From contig WTXG01000001.1 of the NCBI GenBank assembly GCA_022496185.1, positions 558,001 to 622,000 on the forward strand: DNA of 64,000 bases, given 5' to 3'. The notes below the pieces were generated by a model. It was not told the DNA's origin, ran no database searches, and was given only the letters and a program-made list of their open reading frames with translations. The stretch comes from Multifurca ochricompacta. Lineage: Eukaryota > Basidiomycota > Agaricomycetes > Russulales > Russulaceae. The position numbers and the translations under genes are program-made. Positions 23,353-34,790 of the stretch are shown one piece after another. Every line of letters starts with the position of its first letter. The first letter of the stretch is position 1.

Positions 23353-26300
23353 ATGTGGGAGAGGACATTACAAGACCTTATTCGCGGTTTACGTGCGAAC
23401 AAAAAGGATGAAGCCAAATTTATTGCGCAAGCAGTTGACGAAATCAGACAGGAGATTAAGAACAAGGACATGGAGCTCAAAGCCGGCGCAGTCCTCAAAC
23501 TCACTTATGTACGTTGCATCGCGTCTAGCACGTCATGTCTCTCAAATTTAGCTTTGCTTTGAAAAGCTGGAAATGCTTGGCTATGATATGTCATGGGCAT
23601 CCTTTCATGTTGTGGAGGTCATGTCATCGCCCAAGTACCACCTCAAGACTGTTGGATACCTAGCTGCTACTCAGTCGTTCGGACCTGACACTGACGTTCT
23701 AATGCTCACGACAAATCTCTTGAAGAAAGTGAGGCCATAAAATTGCTTCCGGCAAATCCAAATTATTGACGTGAACCCAGGATCTGTCTTCAAGTCCCAA
23801 CGATATTGCCATCAGTCTCAACGGTCTCTCTCACACGGTCTCTCCGGACCTAGCCCGGGATCTTTCTCATGACATTGTGACAATGCTCAACCACTCAAAG
23901 CCACATATCCGCAAAAGAGCGGTCATTGCCGTCTACAAAATGCTTGTGAAATACCCCGAGGCTACCCCAATTGCCCTCACAAGGCTGAAGGAGAAGTTGG
24001 ATGACCAAGATCCGGGTGGGTGTCTTCCTATTAAATGTCCAAAGATTCGGTTATTTATCATCCTAGGTGTTGTCGCTGCCACCATCAACGTCTTGTGTGA
24101 ACTGGTTCGAAGAGAGCCGAGAGAATACCTTTCTCTGGCACCTCAGCTTTTCCGTTTGATGACGACATCTTCAAATAATTGGATGCTCATAAAGCTGATC
24201 AAGTTGGTGAGTGTTGCGAAGTGGTCAGCTGGTGTGGGGTCTTACAGAACTTTAGTTCGGCTTTCTTTCCCCACATGAACCACGCTTGGTGAAGAAGCTC
24301 CAGCCTCCGATTACCGAACTCATATCCACAACATCAGCCATTTCCCTTTTATATGAATGTGTTCATACTTGCATCGTCGGGGGATGCTACGGCACGCATC
24401 TGGCGATTCGCTCGCCGAGCTATGTGTTACGAAACTAGCAGCATTTCTCCAGGATCCAGATCAGAATCGTAAGCAAAACTGCAGCTCGGGATTAGCTTGA
24501 ACTAAAGAGCAGTCTTCTCAAGTGAAGTATATCGCTTTTTTGGCTCTCGTCAAGATAGCTCCCACACATCGTAATCTTGTCGCACAATATCAAGACATGA
24601 TACTGTCGAGTGTCGGCGATCATGACCTCAGTATTCGTATGCGTGCTCTTGATTTACTTTCTGCCATGGTGTGCTTGCGTTTATATTTTTTAAAGTCGAA
24701 TGTCGGCAGCTCTGATTCCACCACAGGTTACCAGGGATAATCTTCAATCAATTGTGCAGCAACTTTTATCGTACCTTGTCCGACCAGACTCCTCTCCTTT
24801 TCCCACGGCAGCTCAATCACTCTCACTCAACATCACTTCTCCTCTCTCTGACGGGACGGGCCTAGTCCTTGCCTCAACCCATGTTTCTTCTTATCGCCTC
24901 ATACTTATCCAACGACTTCTTACGATATGCTCATATGACACATACGACAATGTCGTAGACTTCCAGTGGTACCTATCCGTCCTCCTGGATCTAACATATA
25001 TCGCATCGGTCAAAGTAGGTGATCAGATCAGAGACCAACTTGTAGACATTGTGGCAAGAGTCCGAGGTGTCAAACGCTGGGCTGTCGAATTAATGACAAG
25101 GTTGTTGCGGGACGATACGTTCCTCACAAACTCACGGGAAGAAGGCAGCTGCGCAGAGGTTCTCTGGGCCGCGGCTTGGATATGTGGGGAGAACAGCAGG
25201 TGATGCACCCCTTTTATCAGTTTGCGGTGTGGCCGCCATAGTGACGCGCAGAGCAGAGAGATAGCTGAGCCGCAGAAGCTTCTTCCACATTTACTTCAGC
25301 CAAGCGTTTCCCTTCTCACTTCGGAGACAATTGTAGCGTACCTTCAGGCTGCGGTGAAGCTTTTCGGTGCATGGTCAATGGAATTATCTCAAAACTGGGA
25401 AAGCAGGAAAATACAAGATGTCAGAGAAGTCGTTGACACACTCATTTTTCGGCTCAAGGACTTCACATCGCACTCAGAGATTGAGGTACAGGAACGCGTA
25501 CGTTGGATCATTTTTGATAATATCCTGTCAAATATTTTTTTTAGGCTGCGAATGCCTTGCAACTGTTCACCTTTGTCCGCGCCGATCTTGCATCCTTTCA
25601 TCCAGAAGACTTAGCCACTAGGCTCCCAGCCGATGGTTCCAGCCAGGCCCCTGCCTACCCAAAGAGCCTACTGCTGATCAGCCCACTCTTTTCCACCTAT
25701 GAACTCAATTCTGTCAATATTGCTGCCCAAGACAGCATCTCTGCTCCAGAATCTCTGGATCTTGATACTTGGATTGTCCCACCCCCCAAGCACTTTTCAA
25801 TGGACACCGTAGCAGTCACTGATGGCAACGAGAAAGGCGAACGCCACTTGACCAAACGAAAGATTAAGAATAAAGGGAAGGGGAAAGGGAAGGAGAGGAG
25901 CACGAATGTGGTAACAGTAAAGCTTCGTGACTCACAAACTGATCCTATGACTTCTGAGGAACCGGAAACAGAGAGAATTGAGCGCGAGAAGGTAAGTAAA
26001 TTAGTCAAATCGGACTTCTAAGGTAGCGAATTGTTCGTATTTGAAACAGCAACGCCTAGCAAGGATGGAGCTTCGTCGGCATGACCCTTACTATATACCA
26101 GACAGACCGTACTCAGCACCATTCACGAATGAGGTTGACACTATACCAGTAGTTCGTCTTGATGACCTCCCGCCGTTATCACAAGGTTCGTGGAATACTC
26201 TTCTCATTTTTCTATCTGATCACTGTCCGAAAGTTGCGGAGACCCAGTTTCCCAGTCTCTTGCGTAACTCTGGAACTCTCATCCCGTCAGAACCCTTCGT

Positions 26301-26529
26301 GGTTGACAGAAATGGTGAAATGCCAGAAGGAGCTATACCCCCGGCATCCTTGGCACCGCCTCCAGCCGCGTCAACGACTCGGATTACCCTTACTACACCC
26401 CAGGCGCTTTCATCATTCCCAGCTTATGTTGTGGACGAGGGGGTTCCTCGCACAGTGACGCCAGAGCCAATAAAAGTGAAACACGCCAAAAAGAAGGGTG
26501 CGAAATCAAAACGGACAGTAGCGGACTAG
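23353..26529 (+). CDS. APL5: AP-3 complex subunit delta, apparent 1-nt frameshift
   Basis: Delta-adaptin of the AP-3 complex sorts cargo from Golgi/endosome to the vacuole. The start MWERTLQDLIRGLRANKKDE and the next blocks are family-typical: LEMLGYDMSWASFHVVEVMS, KPHIRKRAVIAVYKMLVKYP and VVAATINVLCELVRREPREY. Resolved exons are 23353-23508, 23567-23728, 23781-24015, 24067-24206 and 24256-24468, then further exons to the TAG at 26527. The trunk continues with YIAFLALVKIAPTHRNLVAQ. The hinge carries a basic run (KNKGKGKGKE), and the tail ends KKKGAKSKRTVAD. Exon 24256-24468 is 213 nt where 214 would keep frame; the break maps to a five-G run at 24379-24383, where GIVGGML-type family sequence shifts frame and meets a stop after about 17 codons. 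Without the missing base the product would stop near residue 290. Confidence 0.9.
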
Positions 26530-26717
26530 CGAGCAGATGCAACAACTGCGATAGGAACTCCGTTTAGCACTACAGCTTGTACAATTCATCATGAGACACA
26601 TTAATGCTTGACTTTGATACATCGTAGTGCAATAGGGATGAGGTGTCTTCGTGACAGCGTGATGATAGATAATGTAGCCCATGGGATGCGGAAAGCACAG
26701 TCCAGGTCAAGCGCTAT

Positions 26718-28834
26718 TCACCGATCATCCTCGACATGCTCCACTGAGTCTACAATTTCGTTCACTAGCTCCAAAGTGACACCTGGTATCGTACGCTCAG
26801 CTTCGGTGAAGGCTCTTTGCAGGGCGCTCAGAGCAATGCGTGCCTCTTGTGTTGACACGCGCGGGAAGAGCTAAGGGAGAAAACAATGATAAAACCGCTT
26901 CGCTTTAAAGCTTGCCTGGCTTACCGAAGCAATGGCGGGCAGAACGACTGAGTCTAGCATCGTTGTATCTGGTAGATCGTCCTCCGGAAGGTGGCCCTCG
27001 AGATCATCGTCGTCAGCTGATGGCTCCCGACGCATGCCATTGCCTTCATTGCTGCCCAAAACCCCATGGCGAACAGTGGCTTGTTGATCAAGCTTCCGAG
27101 GGTTACTTCGGTCCAATGAGGACAAGGAAGGTAGACGTTCCGCCTTGGCTGTGATAGAGGAAGAGTTGGGGGTGTCTGTTTCTGCGCTCGGCCCTCTACT
27201 TGGCCCATTAGCGCTCGTAATGGAACCCCCAGATCCCGACGAGGCACGGGAGCGCGTCGTGTTGTTGTAATCCCACGTCAGGGGTGGGCCAGTAGACTGG
27301 ACACCACTGGCACGTCCTACTGTTCCTGGCCGGGCAGCAGTTCTAACAGTACCGAAATCCCATAAATCTTCGGGATCAGTGGTGGTGGACCTAGGGACCA
27401 TGAGCACTTAAAAAGCAAACAAAATGCCCCACTGACAGGTCCTCGAGTCGGTCCTGTATTTCCTCCTCTACGCGTTCCCCTCCTTCAGATTTCCACCGCT
27501 CATGCCGCTCAATTAACTCAGTTAAGTAACTGGTCTTCTTAGCCATGCGGATAAATTTATGCTTTAGCAATTCGCGAGCGGATGGTCGCTAAGCAAAATG
27601 AAAAAGAATCCGCAAGTTTACGAGGATCCCAACTCACGTCGCGGGGGTCTCTTTGAAGGCAATAGGAGACAAACTCCCTGAAAGGCTTTGAGAAACTGGT
27701 GTCGAGCTGTGGTGGTGGATTCTTAGGTATCAAAAACAAGACCTACAAATGGAACCATGAGTTGGACCATGGACCGATCTCATTGTTAAGTAAACTTACC
27801 TTCATCGGATGGAGCTCTGCGTAGGGAGGCTCGCCTTTCGCCAATTCTATGGCAGTGATCCCAAGACTCCAAATATCAGCTTTATGGTCGTAACCACTCT
27901 GTTTAATAACCTCCGGAGACATCCAGTAGGGTGTCCCCACGAAAGTATTCTTCTTCGCAGATAACGTCCCAGACAATTGCCCCGAAACACCGAAATCGGC
28001 GAGTTTCACTTCCCCTCCAGCGGAAAGGAGAATATTTGCAGCTTTTCCAAGAGTATGACGTTGAGGCAGAGGAGCGAAATGGCGCGACGGACCTACCTTT
28101 GATATCTCGGTGTAGTTTACCTTCGGTGTGGAGATAGTCCAGTCCGCGAAGTAATTCCCGGAGGATGATCGCGATGTACTCCTCGCGAAAAACACCAGGT
28201 TTCATCTACGCACGCTCTCAGGAAGTAACGGGAACTGAGAAGCCAGAGGACACACAAGGTCGGAGCAGGACCCGCCTGAGCAGTACCTAGAAACGATGAT
28301 TAGACGATTGCAGGAATTTTGCTGCCGATATGAGCGCACTCCATAACTATCCAAAGGTGCGATCCTTTCAGATACGAGCCATGATACCTGAAAAACTGAA
28401 TATCATGGCTGAATATAGCAAAATCAGAGAGACAGACTTTGTGACGTGAGGAGAATCTAGCTGCGATAGTATTTGAATTTCTTGTTGGATGTCTTCAATT
28501 TCATCCTCAGCACTCTCAAGGTCAATGATCTTGATTGCAACTGTCTTTTGCGACCGTTTGTCATATCTGTGGGACGCTTGAGTGACGGGAGCGACAACGC
28601 GTTGGATGTTGGTGAATAACACACCCCTTGAAAACCTCGCCGAAGGAGCCCTTGCCTAACTATTATCAGCTCACAAATCTAGCGTTCAGGGTCGACGTGA
28701 CGCACCGATCCTGTCCTGTTTTACATAAAATTCTTCGGGATCTGAGTGGTGGGAGTCCTGATCCAAGCGTTAAAAGAGGTAGTATATAATATAAATGGCA
28801 GTATCGCGGAATATTAGATAGCAGTTCTTACCAT
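26718..28834 (-). CDS. GCKIII-type Ste20-like serine/threonine kinase
   Basis: The kinase domain is N-terminal: [15 protein letters not shown] (glycine loop), [20 protein letters not shown] (catalytic Lys and alpha-C Glu), HRDIK (catalytic loop), [37 protein letters not shown] and [20 protein letters not shown]. This pattern matches MST3/MST4 and fungal Sid1/Kic1/Nak1 kinases, which act in septation and polarity (SIN/RAM pathways). A disordered Ser-rich stretch follows, then a C-terminal helical segment, [20 protein letters not shown], ending near VEHVEDDR. The first coding exon appears to be just the ATG at 28832-28834, directly followed by a donor GTAAGA; the next exon starts [18 protein letters not shown]. 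It converges on AP-3 delta with a gap of about 190 bp. Confidence 0.9.
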
Positions 28835-30114
28835 TGGTCAAGTCAGGTAGCGGCTTAGTGGGTATATAAGTTGGATGTGGTATGTTGCTGGATAGATTTG
28901 GTTACTACGTAACGGATGATAGGTGCAGGAATAAAAGGTGTGCGTTAAAAAGGGTAGAGAAAAAGAGAGAAAGAGAGAGTAAAAAGATGGCTGAACTGTG
29001 AGCACGACTGTCTCGGTGGCGGCAGCGGCGGCACTACACCAGTGTAAACCTCAAAGTCATGTGACTTAAGTACCTCAACTGCCTGGTTCCTGGTCTTTTT
29101 AGTTTTAGTCAGGTACTGGTCCAGCTTCGTTCCACCATCCAGTCGCGAACCATTTTCTGCGCCGTTGGTATCGAGTGGTGGTCCCCAGAAACGTAAAAAT
29201 TGCGAGAGCAAGAGAACATGCGACAAGAACGTGAAGATAATCCTCAAAGTTCAGTTCGGGTGCTTATCGAGCCGTCATCTGATAAAAGATTTTCATGAAA
29301 TATACTAGTAAGAGCGAGGATATGATAGTGTCGAGCGTCGAGTGTCTCGGTCTTGGTGAACTATGGCCACTTCTTGTGGTGTAGGCTCATACGAATGATG
29401 CAACTCAGACAGTCTCCCTAAAGGTTCGAAGGTCCTTATTCGCATATTGTCAATCCTCAATCCAATCCGACCAACCGTGAATCGTGAGCATCGTGAGCAT
29501 CGTGAGCTCGTGAGCAAGCACAAGACGCGACCGTGTCACAAGTGAGTCACGGGGATGTTTATGCTGATCATGTGACTTATCACAATCACAATCACGCTTA
29601 ATGCATGACATAATACATGATACTCGGACCACTTGGGACAAGCCGTAGTCTCTTATGGATAATGGTGACGTTAGCAGTGGGTGAGGGACCTCATGCCAGC
29701 GTGGAACTGTTAGAATACAGCTACAGCACGTAAGCATATTGATACCGGAGGCCATTCTACACAATCCACGAGGTATCGTGCAAATTTCTATCTTTGATCA
29801 CCTTATTATAGGACTATTTGCGTAGTTAGTATCCTCGGTCTCTCTGTTCCAAAGACCGAGCTACTCCTTCGGTTCAGCAGAAGGACAAACCGGAGACTGA
29901 GATACTATACATTGGGTTTCACGTATGAAGGTACAAGGGACCTTTGCACAACCGAATGTCGACTGCAATTGCATGATGTACATGGAAAAAAAAATCCAAA
30001 ACAACTGAGCATAATGTCCCAGGATAAGCTACAAGTCGTCTTTCGTCACGTTGTTCACGTTGTCATGGTGGGGTCAAGGGAGGACATTGATAAATCGATG
30101 TCAAATATCCAATG
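28835..30114. other. Intergenic stretch without a supported gene
   Basis: Between the kinase start and the metal-transporter stop. It holds AT-rich promoter-like sequence next to the kinase, purine-rich tracts (28960-28990), a triple 9-bp repeat at 29481-29507, and scattered short frames that lack a start codon or any recognisable domain. Confidence 0.5.
29481..29507 (+). repeat. Three tandem copies of a 9-bp unit
   Basis: ATCGTGAGC occurs three times head to tail, with a fourth partial copy (CGTGAGC) just after. It lies in noncoding sequence. Confidence 0.85.
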
Positions 30115-32029
30115 TCAAATATACTTCCGGTGCTCCTGTGAGCCGGGCATCAGAAGGAACGGCAGGGAAAGGGGAAGCAAGACGCTGACCGGGATATGTG
30201 TCGCCTCGTGGTCAACATGAACAAATGCCCTTCCTACATTCGGTAATACCTCTATCTTGTCCTGTAATTGTTGGCTGATATCATGAGCCTTCCATAACGG
30301 CGTATTTGCATCCATTACGACGTCGACTTCAACAAAGTAATCCTAAAGGACGGAAATCAGATATTAGGGCTAGGCAAAGAATCACCCAAACAGACAGGAC
30401 CACTCTGGAACAGGTTTAATGAAGCATAATCGGGGGAAAAAAAACTGAGCAACAAACATGGTATGCACGAACAGTATCGATTTTCTCGATTTCATCGCTG
30501 AATGTCATCGCCTTATAAATGATGAGTTGAAGAAAATCATGAGGTGCAGATTTTCCTGCAAGTAGCTCAAATTGAGCATAAATGGTGCGAGTCCAAGCTG
30601 CAATAACTCCAAGAGCAATCTGCGTACAAACGAGTCATGATAAGCTACGTATAGGAACCCATGACTCACAATTATTGCCCCCATCGGGTCCAAATCTAAA
30701 AGGGATGTTTTATGAAATGTAGGGAGCGTAAAGACTCAAGAGAACGCATACACCAAGCTAGCTTGCTACCACCAGCGGACATAAGGAGGCCTACGTCCTC
30801 TGTATCAGTGAACTGCACTGCGCGACGCTGCGAGAAATTTCACCAAAGGAATTTATAAAAAGGTCATTGCGATGGTCTTCCCAGAGCATCCCAACCTGGC
30901 TTGATCTTGAACGCAATGAATAGCAGTAAAGGAATAGGATAAACTTGACGCCTTCAAACGATCAGTACAGTGAAAGAGGCCAGCTAGAAAGCCTACCCAG
31001 CGCAGCACCGACTGCGACAATAGAGGGTATATGGAATTCATTTAAAAGCTTGCTACCATGAGTGATGAGGTCTCGTGCAGACTCAATTATCACGACAAGA
31101 TTTACGGATCCCATGCTAAGGCTAGGTCATAACAAGCTCATTATGTGAGAGGACTGATTTTCGCACAGAAAACCTAGAAAGAAGTCAATAAGACCCAGAA
31201 ACGGCGCAAGGAAGAACATACCATAGATCACATTGCCTATGGTCTCCAAGCGCGCCCCACCCACTGGCCACTTGTTAATATCCATTTTGCTGGACTTTCG
31301 ATGTAGGTAGAAAAGAACGAAATTGCTGCCGACGTCGAATACCGAGTCGATGCCAGTGGCTAAAAGCGACAGGGAAGAGGATGAGATGGCGGCATACACT
31401 ACTCAGATATCAATAGAGGGGAAAAATGAGATTGCGGAATGCTCTGACATTGTAGCACCGCAAGGGCAACGTTGGCGGCAAGACTCGCATACACAGCACT
31501 TTTCACCTGATTGTGACGGGTAAGAACAACCGTAGATTTGACAGACGAGAGCCTACAGGTAGTCGAGAAAGATCCTCTTCATTTCTGGCATCTTCGGTGT
31601 GTTCTTCCATAGGTTTTAAGAGAGATGCTATGAGCTATAAGGAATAAGCAGTGGAAACCAAAAAAGGAAGAATCACTAACAGTATTTTGTCTCCTATGAT
31701 AATTGGCGAGTCGTTTACCTCGCCTGCGATTGCGGAGCTCTGCGATCTCCGCGTCTGTCTTGAGACCATGGCCGAAATTGAAAGGATCCTTACAAGTGGT
31801 TAGTTGAGGAGTTGTTGGATGCGGTAAGGTGGATAAGTTCTCTGCGTCTGCATTTGCTAAGGCTAATCGAAGATCTGTTACCACTGCGTCGGGCACCTTC
31901 AGAAGGAACAATTATAAAATTAAGATTGAGATTGGCTAGGTAAACACAAACTGAAGGGGATGCTTGTGAAGATGATTTTAAATTGGAGCCCAAATTCGCC
32001 TGTTCGTGTTTGTTTGATTGAAGTATCAT
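30115..32029 (-). CDS. Cation diffusion facilitator (CDF) metal transporter
   Basis: CDF proteins export divalent metals (Zn, Mn or Fe) from the cytosol into organelles in exchange for protons. The start is MILQSNKHEQANLGSNLKSS at 32029. The membrane part includes KSAVYASLAANVALAVLQ (TM1), SSLSLLATGIDSVFDVGSNF (TM2, with the DS-x2-D metal site) and DINKWPVGGARLETIGNVIY (the fungal CDF loop). Further on are DPMGAIIVS (TM5 metal site region) and VVMDANTPLWKAHDISQQLQ, with FVHVDHEATHIP from the C-terminal cytoplasmic dimer domain. The DS-x2-D type suggests a Mn/Fe-type CDF rather than a zinc one; this is inference. The last intron (30136-30189, 54 nt) has no in-frame stop, so retention would insert 18 residues before the end EHRKYI. 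A long pyrimidine tract precedes the ATG. Confidence 0.85.
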
Positions 32030-32671
32030 TATATAAATGAATGAGAAGAGAAAGAGAAAGAGAAAGAAAAGACCGAACAACCAACCAACGTAACCCAAAG
32101 TAATGGTACGGCGAGCCGAGATCAAACAAAGTAAAACAAAGCAAAACAAAACAAAACGAAATTGCAATAGTCTTGTGTTTCTCACGGCGTCATATGGCAA
32201 CAACAACAATTCTCTTGCTCTTCGCGTGCGTATGAAAGTGTACCCTTTATCTCATCTAAACCATTATCAAAGTTTAATCAGTCTCTTCGCTTTGGCCTTG
32301 TGGCTCATTCTATCATTAGCCAGTCCAATATTTCCTTCCTTTTGGGAGCTCATGGTCGCGAGCGCACGCTCCAATTCAGGTGTGAATCCCAGGAGACACC
32401 GACGTTTTGCTCCAGAGAGGGAGTTGTGGGAGATGGAGGTCAGAAACAGGTCAGCTTGAGCTTCTTGGTATGCTATTTGGGTTGGTTCTCGCTTAGTCCG
32501 ATATGGGATCTCACCACCAGTTCTACGATTAGTGAAACCAATTCATCATTACGTTGGATTTCATTCCTGCTGAAATAAAAAAACTGGTCAACATTCGAAT
32601 TCACGAGAATCTCGTTCTAGCTTTGACTGGCGCTGACGGGTTCACTCTTCACGTCAAATCTGCTACCTCGC
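32030..32671. other. Intergenic region upstream of the metal transporter and proline-rich protein genes
   Basis: Head-to-head intergenic sequence with A-rich repeats (AACAAA-type, 32125-32160) and no supported gene. Short frames on either strand show no family resemblance. Confidence 0.5.
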
Positions 32672-32680
32672 ATATATAAA
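32672..32680 (+). promoter_or_regulatory. TATA box of the proline-rich secreted protein gene
   Basis: ATATATAAA lies 108-116 bp upstream of the ATG at 32788, a normal position allowing for a short leader. It is one of the few clear TATA boxes in the window, fitting a regulated or highly expressed gene. Confidence 0.5.
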
Positions 32681-32787
32681 GTTAGAGATAGATGAGCTAG
32701 AAAATCTACACATCCGCCTCTTTTCTAAATCACTGGTCACTCTTGACGAGAACCTTTGAACACCATCTATCACGTAAAATATTCATT

Positions 32788-33690
32788 ATGAGATTACCAT
32801 CGAGTTCTTCCCTCATTCTTGCATCTTTGGCGTTGTCGACGTCGTCTTCGTCGTCACTTTCTGCTCTTGCTGCCCCTGTTGGTGATTTCCAGGCGGGATC
32901 ATCCTCGCCTACGCCAGCTCTGCCTAGTGGCAATAGCAATGACATGATGAAACAGTCGAATCGTACGCCGACTAGCTGCACTTTGACTCACTTTTCTGAC
33001 ATTAGTGCAGTTCCCCCGCGAAGTAAGAGTTTAGTGGATGATGTTGAAGATCTCCTGCCGTCACCGCTCAAGCAGTTGGTTAAGGATGTAGTCGACGGAT
33101 TAGTAGGTCCTCTCAGTGGCGGCGCCCCGAAGGCGCTTCGTAGTTTTCCGATGCCTGCTGCTAAGGACAACAGGGAGACATCTTCAGCAGATAACTCCGT
33201 TGCCGAAACAAATAAGCCGCCCCAAGACTCTTCAGCGCAGCCACCGTCGCCACCCGTGCAGGCTCCCTCACCTCCCGCGGATGTTCCGGCCCAGTCCCCC
33301 CAGTCCCCTCAGCCCCCAGTGCATCCCCCTCTCTTGCCGAACCCATTTGCCGTACCAGCCGCGGCTGCAACGCCGGACGAGAATTCGCAGCCATCTACCC
33401 CTCCGACTGGTAATGCTCAGCCTCCCGCTGCCCCCCAGCCTCCTGTGACGCCTCCTATTTCCCCGCCTCAGCCTCCAGTCAAGCCACCTGTACAGCCTCC
33501 AGTGACAGGCCCTCCCTCTGGCCGCCGAATCACTTGGACTTCCCAGGCGACCAAAGATGCGCACTCGAATGGCGTCCCGCCAAACCCGCCGAATACCCCG
33601 ACACAGCGTGGACTTCAAGATGTAGTCCCATTGCCCGCTCTCGCAGGACTTCCTATTATCTCGGAGCAACCCGATGCTGCGAAGCCATAG
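32788..33690 (+). CDS. Secreted proline-rich protein
   Basis: An intron-free frame of 300 residues. The N-terminus is a signal peptide (MRLPSSSSLILASLALSTSS, continuing to LSALAAPVG with an Ala-x-Ala-like cleavage site). After a folded-looking region with LVDDVEDLLPSPLKQLVKDV come about 130 residues dominated by Pro-rich repeats (PPSPPVQAPSPPADVP and QPPVTPPISPPQPPVKPP). The tail is GLQDVVPLPALAGLP, ending PDAAKP. It lacks a GPI signal and transmembrane helix. Such proteins are usually wall-associated or extracellular in fungi, but no enzyme or adhesin domain is recognisable. Two Cys or fewer are visible, so it is not a typical cysteine-rich effector. The frame starts at the ATG nearest the TATA box. 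Confidence 0.75.
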   Translation: MRLPSSSSLILASLALSTSSSSSLSALAAPVGDFQAGSSSPTPALPSGNSNDMMKQSNRTPTSCTLTHFSDISAVPPRSKSLVDDVEDLLPSPLKQLVKDVVDGLVGPLSGGAPKALRSFPMPAAKDNRETSSADNSVAETNKPPQDSSAQPPSPPVQAPSPPADVPAQSPQSPQPPVHPPLLPNPFAVPAAAATPDENSQPSTPPTGNAQPPAAPQPPVTPPISPPQPPVKPPVQPPVTGPPSGRRITWTSQATKDAHSNGVPPNPPNTPTQRGLQDVVPLPALAGLPIISEQPDAAKP

Positions 33691-34046
33691 TCTGTTATCA
33701 TCGGCTCTTACTAGCCCTACTGTTCATAAACGTTCCAACGACTTTATAATAATTTTACTATCTTATTTTGTTCAGTTCCCAATTCCTACTACAATATTAC
33801 TGCAGTACTGTCCCGCTTTGACTTCATTTTACACTCCCGATAATCATAAATATCATGATATATTTTGTGCTGCTTTTCATTCGCAAAGACCTTATTGTAT
33901 CCAAACATTACCTGGAAGCGCTATCGCGAGGTTATAGTCTATGGCGGTATGACGATCCAGGAAACAATTATGCGCAACTTTGTTGGCTGGGGCCTCCAGT
34001 GCCTCTTGCTTTCCGTATGGTGCGATCGTAGGTGTATCCCCTCGAC
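33691..34046. other. Intergenic stretch, nothing recognised
   Basis: AT-rich sequence between the stops of the convergent proline-rich protein and glutaredoxin genes. It probably contains both 3' ends; no coding signal was recognised. Confidence 0.5.
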
Positions 34047-34692
34047 TCATAGAAGAGTCTTCACACTGTCTTTCTTGTGTAAAGCTTGAAGGTTGTCATT
34101 CCCTGTAAGAACCACTCGACTTAACAAGTTGTTAAGACAGGCTGACATTATACTCACCACCAATATGTTTCTGGTCTGGGGTGGTAAACGTAAGCGCCAG
34201 ACCAGCGTAAATATGAAATAAGAAACTCACTCACTGATGAAGATGTTAGGCACAGTCCGCTGTGTCGTGAGTTGTTGAAGATATTCCTGGATTTCGGAGC
34301 CATCATGCCGGAGATCCAACCTGACAAGGCATTTCAGAGTTTCAACACATCGCAGCACCGTGACAACAAGAGTTGTGAGGACGCACTCCATAATTTTCAC
34401 GTCCACATTCGGAAACCTCGTGGAAAACAGATCTTTGGCACTTTTGCAGTATGGGCAGTAAGACTTCGAGAAAATCACCACTCTATTCTCAGAGATGGTT
34501 TGCTGCACCACGTTAGTGAGAAAGAGTCATTTCCTTGAAAAATATCGGACGGACATCGACAAGATCCTTTACAGCCATCTCTTTGAGTTGCCTGGGAGAT
34601 GGGTTCGACGATGACGCTGTTGACGTGGAATATAGGGCGGTGAAAAGAGAGAACGCTCCTCTACGCGAAGCTGATGATAGACTAGGTACCAT
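34047..34692 (-). CDS. Dithiol glutaredoxin with a predicted mitochondrial leader
   Basis: Glutaredoxins reduce disulfides and glutathione mixed disulfides using GSH. The active site is KSYCPYCKSAKDLF (dithiol CPYC, as in yeast Grx1/Grx2). Other family elements are ENRVVIFS, the segment LDLRHDGSEIQEYLQQLTTQ, TVPNIFI (cis-Pro TVP), and HIGGNDNLQALHKKDSVKTL (the GG that binds glutathione). Exon 1 is 34555-34692 and intron 1 is 34503-34554; the last exons give NQKHIGG|NDNL. The first 40 residues (MVPSLSSASRRGAFSLFTAL) are Ser/Arg-rich without acids, like a mitochondrial presequence. A second in-frame ATG (MAVKDLVD) would give a cytosolic form, as yeast Grx2 does. The start is 98 bp from divergent NIF3. 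Confidence 0.9.
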
Positions 34693-34790
34693 TATCACAG
34701 TTCACAGCTCCTTCAACTGCAACGGCCAACTCTTGAGGGCTATCGCACGTGACTTATAGTAGCTTGGGAGATACGAGCTACATCCACACC

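Noticed and set aside
23353..23560. Minus-strand frames running through the AP-3 delta first exon.
   Set aside because: They are complements of a strongly conserved coding exon; the divergent gene starts at 23219 instead.
24376..24420. A 45-nt intron (GTCGGG to CGCCGAG) that would repair the AP-3 delta frame.
   Set aside because: The donor is weak and the removed bases encode family-like sequence, so a missing base is more likely; it is kept as the alternative to test.
28945..29247. A 100-codon minus-strand frame with FRFWGPPLDTNGAENGSR-type sequence.
   Set aside because: It has no ATG; the only start is TTG, and no intron model adds one. No family recognised.
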